From: Palsa-744 sp963734815
Lineage (GTDB): Bacteria > Actinomycetota > Thermoleophilia > Solirubrobacterales > Solirubrobacteraceae
Assembly: GCA_963734815.1 (NCBI GenBank)
Contig: CAVTIH010000002.1
Location: forward strand, 744,001-808,000
Direction: 5' to 3'
DNA: 64,000 bases
The position numbers and the translations under genes were made by a program. This document shows positions 37,293 through 45,202 of the stretch, piece by piece. Within the stretch, counting starts at the first letter, position 1. Every line of letters begins with the position of its first letter. The notes under the pieces are model-generated. The model ran no database searches and had not been told where the DNA came from. It was given only the letters and a program-made list of their open reading frames with translations.

Positions 37293-38234
37293 ATGGCTGA
37301 GCCAGCGAACGTTCGTCTGCAACTGGTCAACCGGCCTGAGAATGTGATGCTCGTGAGGGCGATGCTGACGGGGATGGCGGAGGCGCTCGCGCTCGAGGGC
37401 AGCGATCTGATCGATATTCACACCGCCGTCACCGAGGCGTGCAACAACGTCGTCCAGCACGCCTATGGGGGCGACGAGGGGCCGCTTGACGTAGGCGTCG
37501 AGCTGGCGCCTGATGTGGTCACTGTGGTGGTGCGCGATTGGGGCGTGGGCATGTCCTCCAACGGTGGCCCCGCCCACGACGCCGGCCCCGGGATCGGCCT
37601 GACGGCGATCCACGCGCTCACCCACCGCTTCGATCTGCGCCGTCCGGTGGACGGCGGCACCGCGGTGTCGATGGAGTTCGCCACGTTGGGGGCACGCCCG
37701 CCGCAGCCGCCGGCAGCGCCGGACGCCGCGCTGCCCGCCGTCGCGCCCGACGGGAACGACAGGCACGCCGCGAACGCCGCGAACGCCGGGCACGCTGGAC
37801 ACGCTGGACACGCCGTGCACGCTGGGCACGCCGTCACGATCGCCCTCACGATTGTGCCGGGCGACCTGGCGCGCACCATCCTGCCCCGTCTGATGTGCGG
37901 TTTGGCGGCACGCGCCCACTTCTCCACCGATCGGCTTTCCGATGTGCACCTCGTCGCCGACGCCCTCGGAGCGAGCGGCGGCACCTCGCCTTTGCGGATC
38001 GTCGCCGGCGTCGAGCCGCGCGCGCTGGAGGTGCGCGTCGGGCCGCTGCAGCGGGGGCGGGCGCAGCGGTTGATCGCCGATTCCTTGCTCGAGGGGTTGG
38101 GTTCGGTGATCGCAAAGCTCACCGACGGTCATCGGGTCGAGAACGAGGGGTCCTACGAGGTACTTGTGTTGCGGTTGACGGATGGTCGCGGGCGCGCTCG
38201 CGATGCGGGGGCCACCAGATCCGGCAGGCTCTGA
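37293..38234 (+). CDS. RsbW-like anti-sigma ATPase with two HATPase-like halves
   Basis: 313 residues from ATG 37293; the frame is open back to a GTG at 37152 overlapping the sigma stop, but that stretch is basic and not protein-like. The first half has the N box VTEACNNVVQHAYGG, the G1 box RDWGVGMSS and GIGLTAIHALTH, as in RsbW/SpoIIAB kinases that bind and inhibit sigma factors and phosphorylate STAS partners. A His/Ala/Gly-rich linker with HAGHAGHA follows. The second half repeats the fold pattern (RLSDVHLVADALGAS), but the Asn pair of the N box is replaced, so ATP binding there is doubtful. It may serve as dimer partner or binding platform. The last 82 bases overlap the convergent ligD gene. 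Confidence 0.85.
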   Translation: MAEPANVRLQLVNRPENVMLVRAMLTGMAEALALEGSDLIDIHTAVTEACNNVVQHAYGGDEGPLDVGVELAPDVVTVVVRDWGVGMSSNGGPAHDAGPGIGLTAIHALTHRFDLRRPVDGGTAVSMEFATLGARPPQPPAAPDAALPAVAPDGNDRHAANAANAGHAGHAGHAVHAGHAVTIALTIVPGDLARTILPRLMCGLAARAHFSTDRLSDVHLVADALGASGGTSPLRIVAGVEPRALEVRVGPLQRGRAQRLIADSLLEGLGSVIAKLTDGHRVENEGSYEVLVLRLTDGRGRARDAGATRSGRL

Positions 38235-40210
38235 GTAATCCCGATCACCCCAGCAAACAGATCCCCATCACGCTCCACGCGCTTCAGCAGCTCCGACGGC
38301 CCAACGCTCAGCTGTTGGCCGAAACGGGGACTCGCGCCGGAGGCGCGTGTCTCCCGGCTTCGGTCGCGGCGGCGACGCGATCCGCGCGCCACCTCCTCCC
38401 AATCCAGAGGCGTCGAGATCAGCGGGGTCGCGTGGGCTCGCAGCGAGTACACCGACACGGTTGTCTTGTGCGGATCGTTTTGGCTCCAGTCGATCAGCAC
38501 CCGGCCGGCACGCAGGCTCTTGGTCATGCGCGAGACCACCAGCTTGGGAAACTGCTTCTCCAGCAGCTCGGCCACGGCGCGAGCGAATGGCTTGGTCTGC
38601 TCGTATGACACCGCGGTGTTGAGGGGAACATACACCTGCAGTCCCTTCAACCCCGAGGTCTTCACCAGCGAGCGCAACTCAAATGCGTCGAAGATCTCCC
38701 TGATCGACAGCGCCACGCGGCAGCACTCGCGCAGACCGGCGGGCTCGCCTGGGTCGAGGTCGAACACGAGCGCCGTCGGGGTGTCCTGCGCGCCCGCTCG
38801 CGCGAGGCTGGGGTGCAACTCGATGGCCGCGAGGTTGGCGACCCACATCAGCGTCGGCAGGTCATCGATCAGGCAGTAGTCGATCGTCCCCTCCTGGCGC
38901 CCGCTCCACACCGGCTCGGTCGCCACCCACTCGGGGCGGTGGGTGGGGCAGCGCTTCTCGTAGAAATGGGCCTTCTCCACCCCATCCGGGTAGCGCTTGA
39001 GCGTCACTGGATGGCCCGCCAGGTGTGGCAGCAGAACCGGAGCGACAGCCGCGTAGTAGTCGATCAGCTGACCCTTGGTGAAGCCGGCGTCCGGGTAGAG
39101 CACCTTCTCGCGATTTGACAGTCGCAGCCGCCGGCCCCGCACCTCGATCTCGACGTGGCGCTTGGTCGTGTGAACGATCTCGTAGGGGCGCTCCGTAGCG
39201 TCCGGCGTGATCTCCTGCGCCGGCTTGTCGGTGCGCAGCCCCTTGTAGGAGGAGTGGCGCAGGATGTGATCGCGCGTCCAGCGCGAAAACTCGATCTCAG
39301 CCACCAGCTGGGGCTCCACGAAGCGCGCCTCCCGCGGCGGCTGGACACCGTGCTTGGCGAACGGGCTGGTGCGACGGCCGCGCGCCGTGAGCTCCCGCGC
39401 CAGCCGTTGCAGCTCGGGCTCGTCGAAGCCGGTGCCGACCCGGCCGGCGTAGCGCAGTCCGTGGCTCCCGTCGCGCTCGTGGTAGCCCACCAACAGCGCG
39501 CCGAGCTGCCCGGAGCGCCCCTCCTTACCCGGCAGCCACCCGCCGATCACGAACTCCTGGCGATGGAGGTTCTTGATCTTCACCCACTCGCCGCTGCGCT
39601 CACCGGGGCGATAGGGGGAGTCCAGGCGCTTGGCGATCACCCCCTCCAACCCCTGCTCGGCGGTCGCCGCCAGCAGCTCTGCGCCACCGCCCACGCGCTG
39701 GGCGGGAACCTGCCAGGCCGGGCCCTTCAGCCGCAGCCCCTCGAGCAGCTCCCGCCGCTGGTGGTAGGGCAGCTCGACGGTCGGGCGGCCGTCGAGATAC
39801 AGCAGATCGAAGATCGCGTAAGTGACCGGTATCTCGCGGACCGCACGCGAGATCGCGCTCTCGGATGTCAGGTGCATCCGTTTCTGCAAGCGCTCGAAGC
39901 TCGGCAGCCCGCGCTCGTCGAAGGCGACGACCTCCCCATCGAGCACCACCTCGCGCCTGCCCAGCTGGCGTCCGAGCGCATGCAGCTCGGGATAGCGGGG
40001 GCCGATCTCTTTGCGGTTGCGACTCTCGATCCGTATCTGCCCGGGATGCCCACGACGCCAGTAGAGGAGCGCCCGCACCCCATCCCACTTGACCTCGAAC
40101 GCCCACCCCTCCTCCTCCCTCGGCAGGCGACCGGAGCTGGCGAGCATCGGCGCCAGGTGCTCGGGCATCGCCTCGCGCGGGGACGCCGAGGAGTCCATGC
40201 GGTGGATCAT
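38153..40210 (-). CDS. ligD: ATP-dependent DNA ligase D (ligase-polymerase, no nuclease domain)
   Basis: 685 residues from ATG 40210 (AGGA four bases upstream; ATG 40198 also possible). N-terminal ligase: nucleotidyl-lysine motif FEVKWDGVRALLY, LDGEVVAFDE, GLEGVIAKRLDSPYRPG and WVKIKNL. The C-terminal half is the archaeo-eukaryotic primase-type polymerase: KRYPDGVEKAHFYEKRCP, LVFDLDPGE, SGLKGLQVYVPL and RVLIDWSQNDPHKTTVS. There is no phosphoesterase domain. LigD works with Ku to rejoin double-strand breaks; no ku gene is in this window. It lies inside the stress-signalling block, suggesting stress-induced repair. The C-terminus overlaps the 3' end of the facing kinase gene by 82 bases. Confidence 0.94.
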   Translation of the reverse strand: MIHRMDSSASPREAMPEHLAPMLASSGRLPREEEGWAFEVKWDGVRALLYWRRGHPGQIRIESRNRKEIGPRYPELHALGRQLGRREVVLDGEVVAFDERGLPSFERLQKRMHLTSESAISRAVREIPVTYAIFDLLYLDGRPTVELPYHQRRELLEGLRLKGPAWQVPAQRVGGGAELLAATAEQGLEGVIAKRLDSPYRPGERSGEWVKIKNLHRQEFVIGGWLPGKEGRSGQLGALLVGYHERDGSHGLRYAGRVGTGFDEPELQRLARELTARGRRTSPFAKHGVQPPREARFVEPQLVAEIEFSRWTRDHILRHSSYKGLRTDKPAQEITPDATERPYEIVHTTKRHVEIEVRGRRLRLSNREKVLYPDAGFTKGQLIDYYAAVAPVLLPHLAGHPVTLKRYPDGVEKAHFYEKRCPTHRPEWVATEPVWSGRQEGTIDYCLIDDLPTLMWVANLAAIELHPSLARAGAQDTPTALVFDLDPGEPAGLRECCRVALSIREIFDAFELRSLVKTSGLKGLQVYVPLNTAVSYEQTKPFARAVAELLEKQFPKLVVSRMTKSLRAGRVLIDWSQNDPHKTTVSVYSLRAHATPLISTPLDWEEVARGSRRRRDRSRETRASGASPRFGQQLSVGPSELLKRVERDGDLFAGVIGITQSLPDLVAPASRARPRPSVNRNTSTS

Positions 40211-40229
40211 CTCATCCTGGCGCCGGCGC

Positions 40230-40340
40230 CTGACTCTTCTTTCGCGACGTGCGACGGCGCTGACTCCCTCGCAGCGTGCGGCAGCGCTGGCTCCCTCGCA
40301 GCGCACGGCAGCGCTGGCTCCCTCGCAGCGTGCGGCGGCG
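40230..40340. repeat. About four tandem 27-bp repeats upstream of ligD
   Basis: Three well-kept 27-base units plus a more diverged one lie in the roughly 200-base spacer between the divergent ligD and RsbU-like genes. Read in the ligD frame they would encode nine-residue units such as AAARCEGAS, but they precede the preferred start, so they are more likely leader or promoter DNA. Confidence 0.8.
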
Positions 40341-40411
40341 CCATCGCTGTAATACTTGTCGTCCGTGTTGGGCAGCGGTGTCCGAGCACCGCCCGCAAGC
40401 CGGACCAAGCG

Positions 40412-42670
40412 ATGCCGGGAGGATCAAACAAGGGGGAACCGACCAGCCTCGACGCCCAGCCGCGGAGCGAGGTGGCCGGGGATCTGCTGATCGAGGCCGG
40501 CGCCATCCTCGCCAGCTCGCTCGACCCCACGACGACGATGGGACAGGTCGCACGGCTGACGGTCCCACGGCTGGCCGATCTCTGCGTGATCGACCTGCGC
40601 GACGAAGACGGCTCGATCGTGGATGTCGCAGTCGTCGCCACCGAGGAGGGTCTGGCCCACAATCTCGAAGAGCTGCGCGCCCGGTATCCGCTCGACCCAG
40701 CCGGAGAGCATCCGGTGGCGCAGGTCATCCGCAGCGGCCAGCCGGTGCTACTGGCGGAGATGACGGACGCGCTGCTGCACTCGTTCGCGCAGGGATCCGA
40801 GCACGCGAGGTTCATGGTCGAGAACGGCTATCGCTCGGCGGTGGTCGCCCCGATGCTCGCGCGGGGGCGCACGCTCGGAGCGCTGTCGGCGTTGCGACTC
40901 GGCGAGAGTGCGCGCTACGGGAACGAGGAGCTGGAGTTGGTCGCGGAGCTCGCTCGGCGGGCGGCGCTCGCGATCGACAACGCCCAGCTGTACTCCGATC
41001 TGCAGCGTCTGGAGCAGCGCTTGGAGGCGGTGCTCGCAAACCTTGCGGAGGCGATCACCGTGGTCGACAATCGCGGGCGCACGATCTTCGCCAACCAGGC
41101 CGCGGCCGACCTGCTTGGGTTCCCCACGCCCGAGGAGCTGACGCATACCCGCCCGGGGACGGTTATGCCCAACTTCATCGTCCTTGACGAGCATGGCCGC
41201 GAGCTCGACCTCGAATGCATGCCGGCACGGCGGCTGTTCAGAGGCGAGCAGGTGGAGCCGCTGCTGGTGAGAAACATCGTCCGCGCCACGGGCGAGGAGC
41301 GCTGGCTGATCGTCCGCTCCTCACCGATCCGCGATCCCGAGACCGAGCGCATCGACTACGTGGTGAACGTCTTTGAGAACATCACCGAGGTCAAGCACGC
41401 ACAGTTGGCGGAGCGCTTCATGGCGGAGGCCAGCCGCGTGCTGGCATCCTCGATGGACTATGGCGAGACGCTGCAGCGCGTGGCACGGCTCGCCGTGCCA
41501 CAGCTCGCCGACTGGTGCGCAGTCGATCTCCTCGACGAGCGGGGGAAGATCGAACGGGTGGCGGTGCACCACGCCGATCCGCGCCAGCTCGAGCTGGCTG
41601 AGCGTCTCGACCGCCTCCACCACCCGGCAACGGACGAACCGGTGGGGGTGCCCGAGGTGATTCGCACCGGCGAAGCCCGCATCTTCAACGACATCCAACC
41701 GGAGGCGCTCGCGGCTTACGCGCACGACTCCGAGCATCTGGAGTTGCTGAGCGCGATCGGCGCGACCGCGGTGATCATCGTGCCGATGATCGGCGCCACC
41801 GGAGCGCTCGGCGCGATCACGCTGGTGTCCTCGGAGTCGATGCGCCGTCTCACCGCCGCCGACCTCGGGGTGGCCGAGCGACTCGGCCGACGCGCCGGCA
41901 CGGCCGTGGAAAACGCACGGCTGTACACCGAGCGCACCCGCATTGCCCACACCCTGCAGCGAGCGCTGCTGCCGGAGTCGCTTCCCGAGGTGCCCGAGGC
42001 CGAGATCGAGGCGCGATATTGCGCCGCCGGGGAGCTGAACGAGGTGGGCGGCGACTTCTACGACGTGTTCGAGCACGGCGACGGCAGCTGGATGCTCGTG
42101 ATCGGCGACGTCTGCGGCAAGGGCTCCCGCGCGGCCGGCGTGACGGCGCTGGCGCGGCACACCCTGCGGGCCGCGTCGATGGGCGGCCAGTCCTCCGCGG
42201 AGATGCTGCAGACACTGCACCGGGCGCTGCGCCGCCAACCGCCAGGAGCTGACCTGTGCACCACCTGCCTGGTGGTGGTGACGCCAGCCTCGGAGCGTCT
42301 GCGGTTGACGGTGACGCTCGCCGGGCACCCCCCGCCGATGCTGATCGACGCATGTGGAGAGGCACGGCCGATCGGCCGGCTCGGAACGCTGCTCGGCGTG
42401 CTCGACCCGATCGACGTCACCGAATGCGAGGAGGAGCTGCGCGCCGGCGAGACGCTGCTGCTCTACACCGACGGGATCACCGAGGCCGGCCACTCGGGCG
42501 AAGCACTCGGAGAACGTGGAGTCATCGAGCTGTGCCGCAGGGCGCCTCAGCTCACCCTCGCCGGCCTGCTCGAGCGCATCGAGCACGCGGCGCTGGAGCA
42601 CGCCAAGGGGTCGCTGCGCGACGACTTGGCGCTGCTCGGCATGCGCATGCGCCCGAGCCGCCCGCGATAA
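40412..42670 (+). CDS. RsbU/SpoIIE-like phosphatase with GAF-PAS-GAF sensor
   Basis: 752 residues from ATG 40412. Residues about 25-185 are a GAF domain (GQVARLTVPRLADLCVIDL), about 205-320 a PAS domain (AITVVDNRGRTIFANQAAADLLGF) and about 330-500 a second GAF resembling the first (LQRVARLAVPQLADWCAVDL). The C-terminal PP2C phosphatase has GELNEVGGDFYDVF, VIGDVCGKGSRAA, LAGHPPPMLID and LYTDGITEAGHSGE, giving the metal-binding Asp residues. Such enzymes dephosphorylate STAS anti-sigma antagonists and so free the sigma factor. The STAS gene follows 15 bases after its stop. It is soluble, with no membrane helices. Confidence 0.92.
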   Translation: MPGGSNKGEPTSLDAQPRSEVAGDLLIEAGAILASSLDPTTTMGQVARLTVPRLADLCVIDLRDEDGSIVDVAVVATEEGLAHNLEELRARYPLDPAGEHPVAQVIRSGQPVLLAEMTDALLHSFAQGSEHARFMVENGYRSAVVAPMLARGRTLGALSALRLGESARYGNEELELVAELARRAALAIDNAQLYSDLQRLEQRLEAVLANLAEAITVVDNRGRTIFANQAAADLLGFPTPEELTHTRPGTVMPNFIVLDEHGRELDLECMPARRLFRGEQVEPLLVRNIVRATGEERWLIVRSSPIRDPETERIDYVVNVFENITEVKHAQLAERFMAEASRVLASSMDYGETLQRVARLAVPQLADWCAVDLLDERGKIERVAVHHADPRQLELAERLDRLHHPATDEPVGVPEVIRTGEARIFNDIQPEALAAYAHDSEHLELLSAIGATAVIIVPMIGATGALGAITLVSSESMRRLTAADLGVAERLGRRAGTAVENARLYTERTRIAHTLQRALLPESLPEVPEAEIEARYCAAGELNEVGGDFYDVFEHGDGSWMLVIGDVCGKGSRAAGVTALARHTLRAASMGGQSSAEMLQTLHRALRRQPPGADLCTTCLVVVTPASERLRLTVTLAGHPPPMLIDACGEARPIGRLGTLLGVLDPIDVTECEEELRAGETLLLYTDGITEAGHSGEALGERGVIELCRRAPQLTLAGLLERIEHAALEHAKGSLRDDLALLGMRMRPSRPR

Positions 42671-42685
42671 TATAAGCACCTTGTG

Positions 42686-43027
42686 ATGGTGGGGGAGCAG
42701 CTGGACATCAAGGTGCGCCAAGAGCACGGCAGGACCGTGCTGACGCTCCATGGCGAACTCGATCTGCTCGCCGCGCCGCGGCTGCAGAGCGAGATTGAAA
42801 GCACCACGGTCGATGCCGCCGACATCCTCGTGCTCGACCTCGACGATGTCCGGTTCATCGACTCCGCCGGTCTGCGAGTCATCCTCGCCGCACACGAGCG
42901 CAAGCTGGAGCGGGGGCAGACGCTGGCGCTGACCCCCGGCTCGCCCCAGGTTCGGCGGCTGTTCAGCATCGCCGGTGTGAGCGGGCATCTGCGGACGATC
43001 GCCTCGGCCGACGCGGCACTTGTTTAG
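42686..43027 (+). CDS. RsbV-like STAS anti-sigma factor antagonist
   Basis: 113 residues from ATG 42686 (GTG 42683 overlaps it). A compact STAS domain: TVLTLHGELDLLAAPRLQ, then VLDLDDVRFIDSAGLRVIL with the conserved Ser that is phosphorylated by the RsbW-type kinase. The unphosphorylated form binds the kinase and releases the sigma factor. It lies 15 bases after the RsbU-like phosphatase and very probably is its substrate. It converges with the small membrane-protein gene 30 bases away. Confidence 0.93.
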   Translation: MVGEQLDIKVRQEHGRTVLTLHGELDLLAAPRLQSEIESTTVDAADILVLDLDDVRFIDSAGLRVILAAHERKLERGQTLALTPGSPQVRRLFSIAGVSGHLRTIASADAALV

Positions 43028-43057
43028 CGCACTGGCCGCCGCCGCGCACTGACCGCG

Positions 43058-43228
43058 TCAGCGTCCGTACCAGCGTCGACGTCCTCCGAGTTCGGAGGCA
43101 CCCCCGACGAAGAAGCCGATCAGCCAGAGGATTATGGCGATCACAAGAACAAGCCACAGAACGTGTGCGGCGAAACCCAGACCGCCGAATATCGCAAGTA
43201 TCAAGAGAAGAGCAATCAGTGCAACCAT
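43058..43228 (-). CDS. Small membrane protein (lmo0937-like)
   Basis: 56 residues. ATG 43228 has GGAGG eight bases upstream. The protein is almost entirely two hydrophobic helices (ALIALLLILAIFGGLGF and LWLVLVIAIILWLIGFF) separated by AAHV, ending in Gly-Arg-Trp-Tyr. It matches the tiny lmo0937-type membrane proteins that are common in stress regulons of Gram-positive bacteria; their function is unknown. Its place at the end of the sigma/anti-sigma block, and the GTGT-N16-GGGTAG element upstream, fit stress control. Confidence 0.83.
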   Translation of the reverse strand: MVALIALLLILAIFGGLGFAAHVLWLVLVIAIILWLIGFFVGGASELGGRRRWYGR

Positions 43229-43297
43229 TAGAGGAACCTCCGTTTGTGGCTGTTGACGTGGGAATGGCTGGCGCCAACCTCGCATTGAGATCATTAG

Positions 43298-43323
43298 CTA
43301 CCCGCCTTGACCCAAATCGACAC
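43298..43323 (-). promoter_or_regulatory. Candidate SigB/SigF-type promoter of the small membrane protein
   Basis: On the minus strand GTGT (43320-43323) and GGGTAG (43298-43303) are 16 bases apart, about 70 bases before the start codon. It parallels the element before the sigma gene at 36243-36269. Confidence 0.35.
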
Positions 43324-43330
43324 TTGGGCC

Positions 43331-43434
43331 AGAGACCCCGTGCCATCGGGCCGGCCGCTGAGCGCGCGTAACGCGTGGCTGCTGCTGCTGGAGGCCTCCG
43401 GGGAGCAGCCACCGCAGCCGGTTGACCTGGTGGC
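43331..43434 (+). repeat. Duplicate fragment of the antitoxin gene (copy 1)
   Basis: 104 bases matching 43975-44078 with about five differences, in the same orientation. It covers codons for residues ~52-86 of the AbiEi-like protein. Neither its upstream flank nor its downstream flank matches the gene, so it is a truncated relic or a recombination scar and not a functional gene. Confidence 0.85.
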
Positions 43435-43435
43435 G

Positions 43436-43773
43436 TCAGCGCTTGAGCGCGACCGAGCGCGTGACACGCCTATTGGCCTTGGCCCCGTAGTGCGTGCGTG
43501 CCTGCTTTTCACAGCCCGCACGCTTGTTCTTCGGCTTCTTCTTGCATACCATCAGCGCGTTTGCGAGCTTCTGTGCATTTGTGAGGGCCTTGGTCGTGGT
43601 GGGGGCGCGAGTTGCACACCGACTTCTTCGGGGCCTGCGGGGAGCTTCACTTCTTCGGTGGTGCTCCCGCCCTGATAGGGGTTTTCGGATTTCGAGATCG
43701 CGGCTTCATAGCCGGCCTGGTCGATGTAGGCGAATGCGGTCGCGATAAAGAGGCCGCTTTCATAACTAAGGCG
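43436..43773 (-). pseudogene. Decayed C-terminus of a surface/secreted protein, frameshifted
   Basis: On the minus strand an open stretch beginning near 43773 reads YESGLFIATAFAYIDQAG and EEVKLPAGPEE, then passes into another frame at a five-base homopolymer (43601-43605 on the plus strand). Adding one base there joins it to TTKALTNAQKLANAL, CKKKPKNKRAGCEKQA and HYGAKANRR, ending at TGA 43436-43438. Cys-Lys-Lys...Cys-Glu-x-x-Ala...Tyr-Gly endings are, to my recollection, frequent at the C-termini of secreted proteins in Thermoleophilia. The N-terminal part is missing and the relic abuts the antitoxin duplicate. It is most likely a broken gene end; a sequencing error would explain the frame change but not the missing start. 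Confidence 0.6.
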
Positions 43774-43809
43774 TCATCGCTACCAATAACAAAATACCTT
43801 CGGATCTGC

Positions 43810-43815
43810 TATAGT
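43810..43815 (+). promoter_or_regulatory. -10 element of a leaderless promoter for the toxin-antitoxin pair
   Basis: TATAGT ends six bases before the ATG at 43822, so the predicted transcript starts at or next to the start codon. There is no ribosome binding site. Leaderless mRNAs are common in actinobacteria. No good -35 is visible. Confidence 0.5.
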
Positions 43816-43821
43816 TTTGAT

Positions 43822-44523
43822 ATGCTCAGCAACCTGATCGGCGTGCCCGAAGCCGCGCGTGAGATGGGGGTCGTCCCGTCGCGTGTTCGGGCGCTGATCG
43901 CCCAAGGTACGCTGCCAGCGCAGAAGCTCAGCGGTCGATGGTTGATCGGTCGCGAGGACGTGCTCGCCAGATGCAGAGACCCGGTGCCATCGGGCCGGCC
44001 GCTGAGCGCGCGTAACACGTGGCTGCTGCTGCTGGAGGCCTCCGGGGAACAGCCACCGCAGCCGGTTGACTCGGTGGCACGCTGGCGGATGCGCCGCTCG
44101 CTGGAGTACCAGGGCCTGGTCGCAATGGGACCCCGGCTCACGAGACGAGCCACCGCCCACCACCTGTGGGCGCTCCCCGGCGAGCTGCGTGTGCTGCGCG
44201 ATGATCGCGACGTGGTGCTGAGCGGATCCAGCGCGGCAGGCGCGCTTAGCCTGGGGCTCATGGCGCCGGACACGGTCGACGCATACATCCCCGCGACGCG
44301 GCTCGCGGCGCTGGTGCGCGAGCATGCGCTGCAGGACGCACACCCCACGCAGGCGAACGTGATGCTGCGAGCAGTTCCCGAGGACGCATGGATGCTCAAT
44401 GCCCGCGAGCTCGCGCCGGCGGCGGCAGTAGCAATCGACCTCGCCTCCTACGCGGACTCCCGCTCGGCGCGAGCGGGCAAGCGACTGCTCGAAGAGCTCG
44501 ACCGCGGACACCGCCGCACATGA
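43822..44523 (+). CDS. AbiEi-like antitoxin / HTH regulator of a type IV toxin-antitoxin pair
   Basis: 233 residues. Residues 1-50 form an excisionase/MerR-type helix-turn-helix (IGVPEAAREMGVVPSRVRALIAQGTLP, GRWLIGREDVLAR). The rest resembles AbiEi C-terminal regions: YQGLVAMGPRLTRRATAHHLWALPGE, then LSGSSAAGAL, ANVMLRAVPEDAW and AAAVAIDLASYADSRSARAG before the end. Such proteins repress their own operon and counter the partner nucleotidyltransferase. The stop overlaps the start of the next gene as ATGA. A 104-base part (43975-44078) is duplicated upstream. Identification is by layout and partner; sequence similarity to characterised AbiEi is modest. Confidence 0.72.
   Translation: MLSNLIGVPEAAREMGVVPSRVRALIAQGTLPAQKLSGRWLIGREDVLARCRDPVPSGRPLSARNTWLLLLEASGEQPPQPVDSVARWRMRRSLEYQGLVAMGPRLTRRATAHHLWALPGELRVLRDDRDVVLSGSSAAGALSLGLMAPDTVDAYIPATRLAALVREHALQDAHPTQANVMLRAVPEDAWMLNARELAPAAAVAIDLASYADSRSARAGKRLLEELDRGHRRT
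43975..44078 (+). repeat. Antitoxin-gene segment duplicated at 43331-43434 (copy 2)
   Basis: The in-gene copy of the 104-base direct repeat; about 95 percent identical by eye to the upstream fragment. It codes for the linker between the helix-turn-helix and the C-terminal domain, including PSGRPLSARN and WLLLLEASGEQ. Confidence 0.85.
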
Positions 44524-45146
44524 GTGAGATCGCGATCGACGCACTTGACCCGCAGACGATGGCACTGTGGCAGACCGTGTGCCGGATTGCGAAGGCGCTC
44601 GAGCAAGAGCAGACGCGCTGGTGTCTGGTGGGAGGTCTCATGGTCGCGCTGTTCGCGATCGAGGCCGAGCAGATTCAGCGTCCGACGAGCGACATCGACA
44701 TCCTCTTCAGGTTCGAGGTCGATGGCAGCCTGGTCGACGTGCTCGCTCCGGACGGCTTGGGGAACCCCGCGATGACCGACGGGCAGTTTCAGACTATCCA
44801 GATCCCGGGCGGCACGCAGGCGCTCGAGCGCAGCGAGACCGTAGTGATTGTTCTCGATGGCGAACGCATTCCGCTGCGCCGCCCGACGCTGCTTGCAGCG
44901 ATCCTGCTCAAGGCACGCAGCCTGAAAGTCCACAGCCACCCAGACGATCAGCGCGAGGACCTGATCACATTGCTGGGGCTGATGCAGGATCCCCGCGCGG
45001 CGGCGGGCGCCCTGAAGGCAACGGAGCGCAGGTGGCTGCGAGCCGCCGGCGCGAAGCTGAACGTAGACGACGACTCCCTGCTCACCAGGTTCCAGGAGAC
45101 CCACCTCAAAGTCGCACGTGCGTCGTACGCCCTCCTGACCAGATGA
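44520..45146 (+). CDS. AbiEii-like nucleotidyltransferase, probable toxin
   Basis: 208 residues, start overlapping the previous stop. The nucleotidyltransferase core is WCLVGGLMVALFAI followed by RPTSDIDILFRFE: Gly-Gly loop and Asp-x-Asp metal ligands. A later HPDDQREDLITLLGLMQ helix and a basic C-terminal part follow. MNT-fold toxins of this kind transfer nucleotides to RNA or protein targets; the target is not readable. A defence (abortive infection) role is inferred from the AbiE-like pairing. A harmless metabolic nucleotidyltransferase cannot be excluded. Confidence 0.72.
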   Translation: MSEIAIDALDPQTMALWQTVCRIAKALEQEQTRWCLVGGLMVALFAIEAEQIQRPTSDIDILFRFEVDGSLVDVLAPDGLGNPAMTDGQFQTIQIPGGTQALERSETVVIVLDGERIPLRRPTLLAAILLKARSLKVHSHPDDQREDLITLLGLMQDPRAAAGALKATERRWLRAAGAKLNVDDDSLLTRFQETHLKVARASYALLTR

Positions 45147-45202
45147 GGGCACGCCCAGACCGCTCGCAACTGGATGTGGGACCACGGGCGATTTGGGCCC
45201 TT

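Noticed and set aside
39155..40411. 5' extension of the RsbU-like frame back to 39155
   Set aside because: The extension lies entirely opposite ligD and is not protein-like; the GAF domain starts just after ATG 40412.
37152..42700. Identical GTGATGGTGGGG strings at the RsbW-like and STAS genes as a shared control element
   Set aside because: Both can be explained by overlapping start-codon candidates and chance; flanking bases differ.
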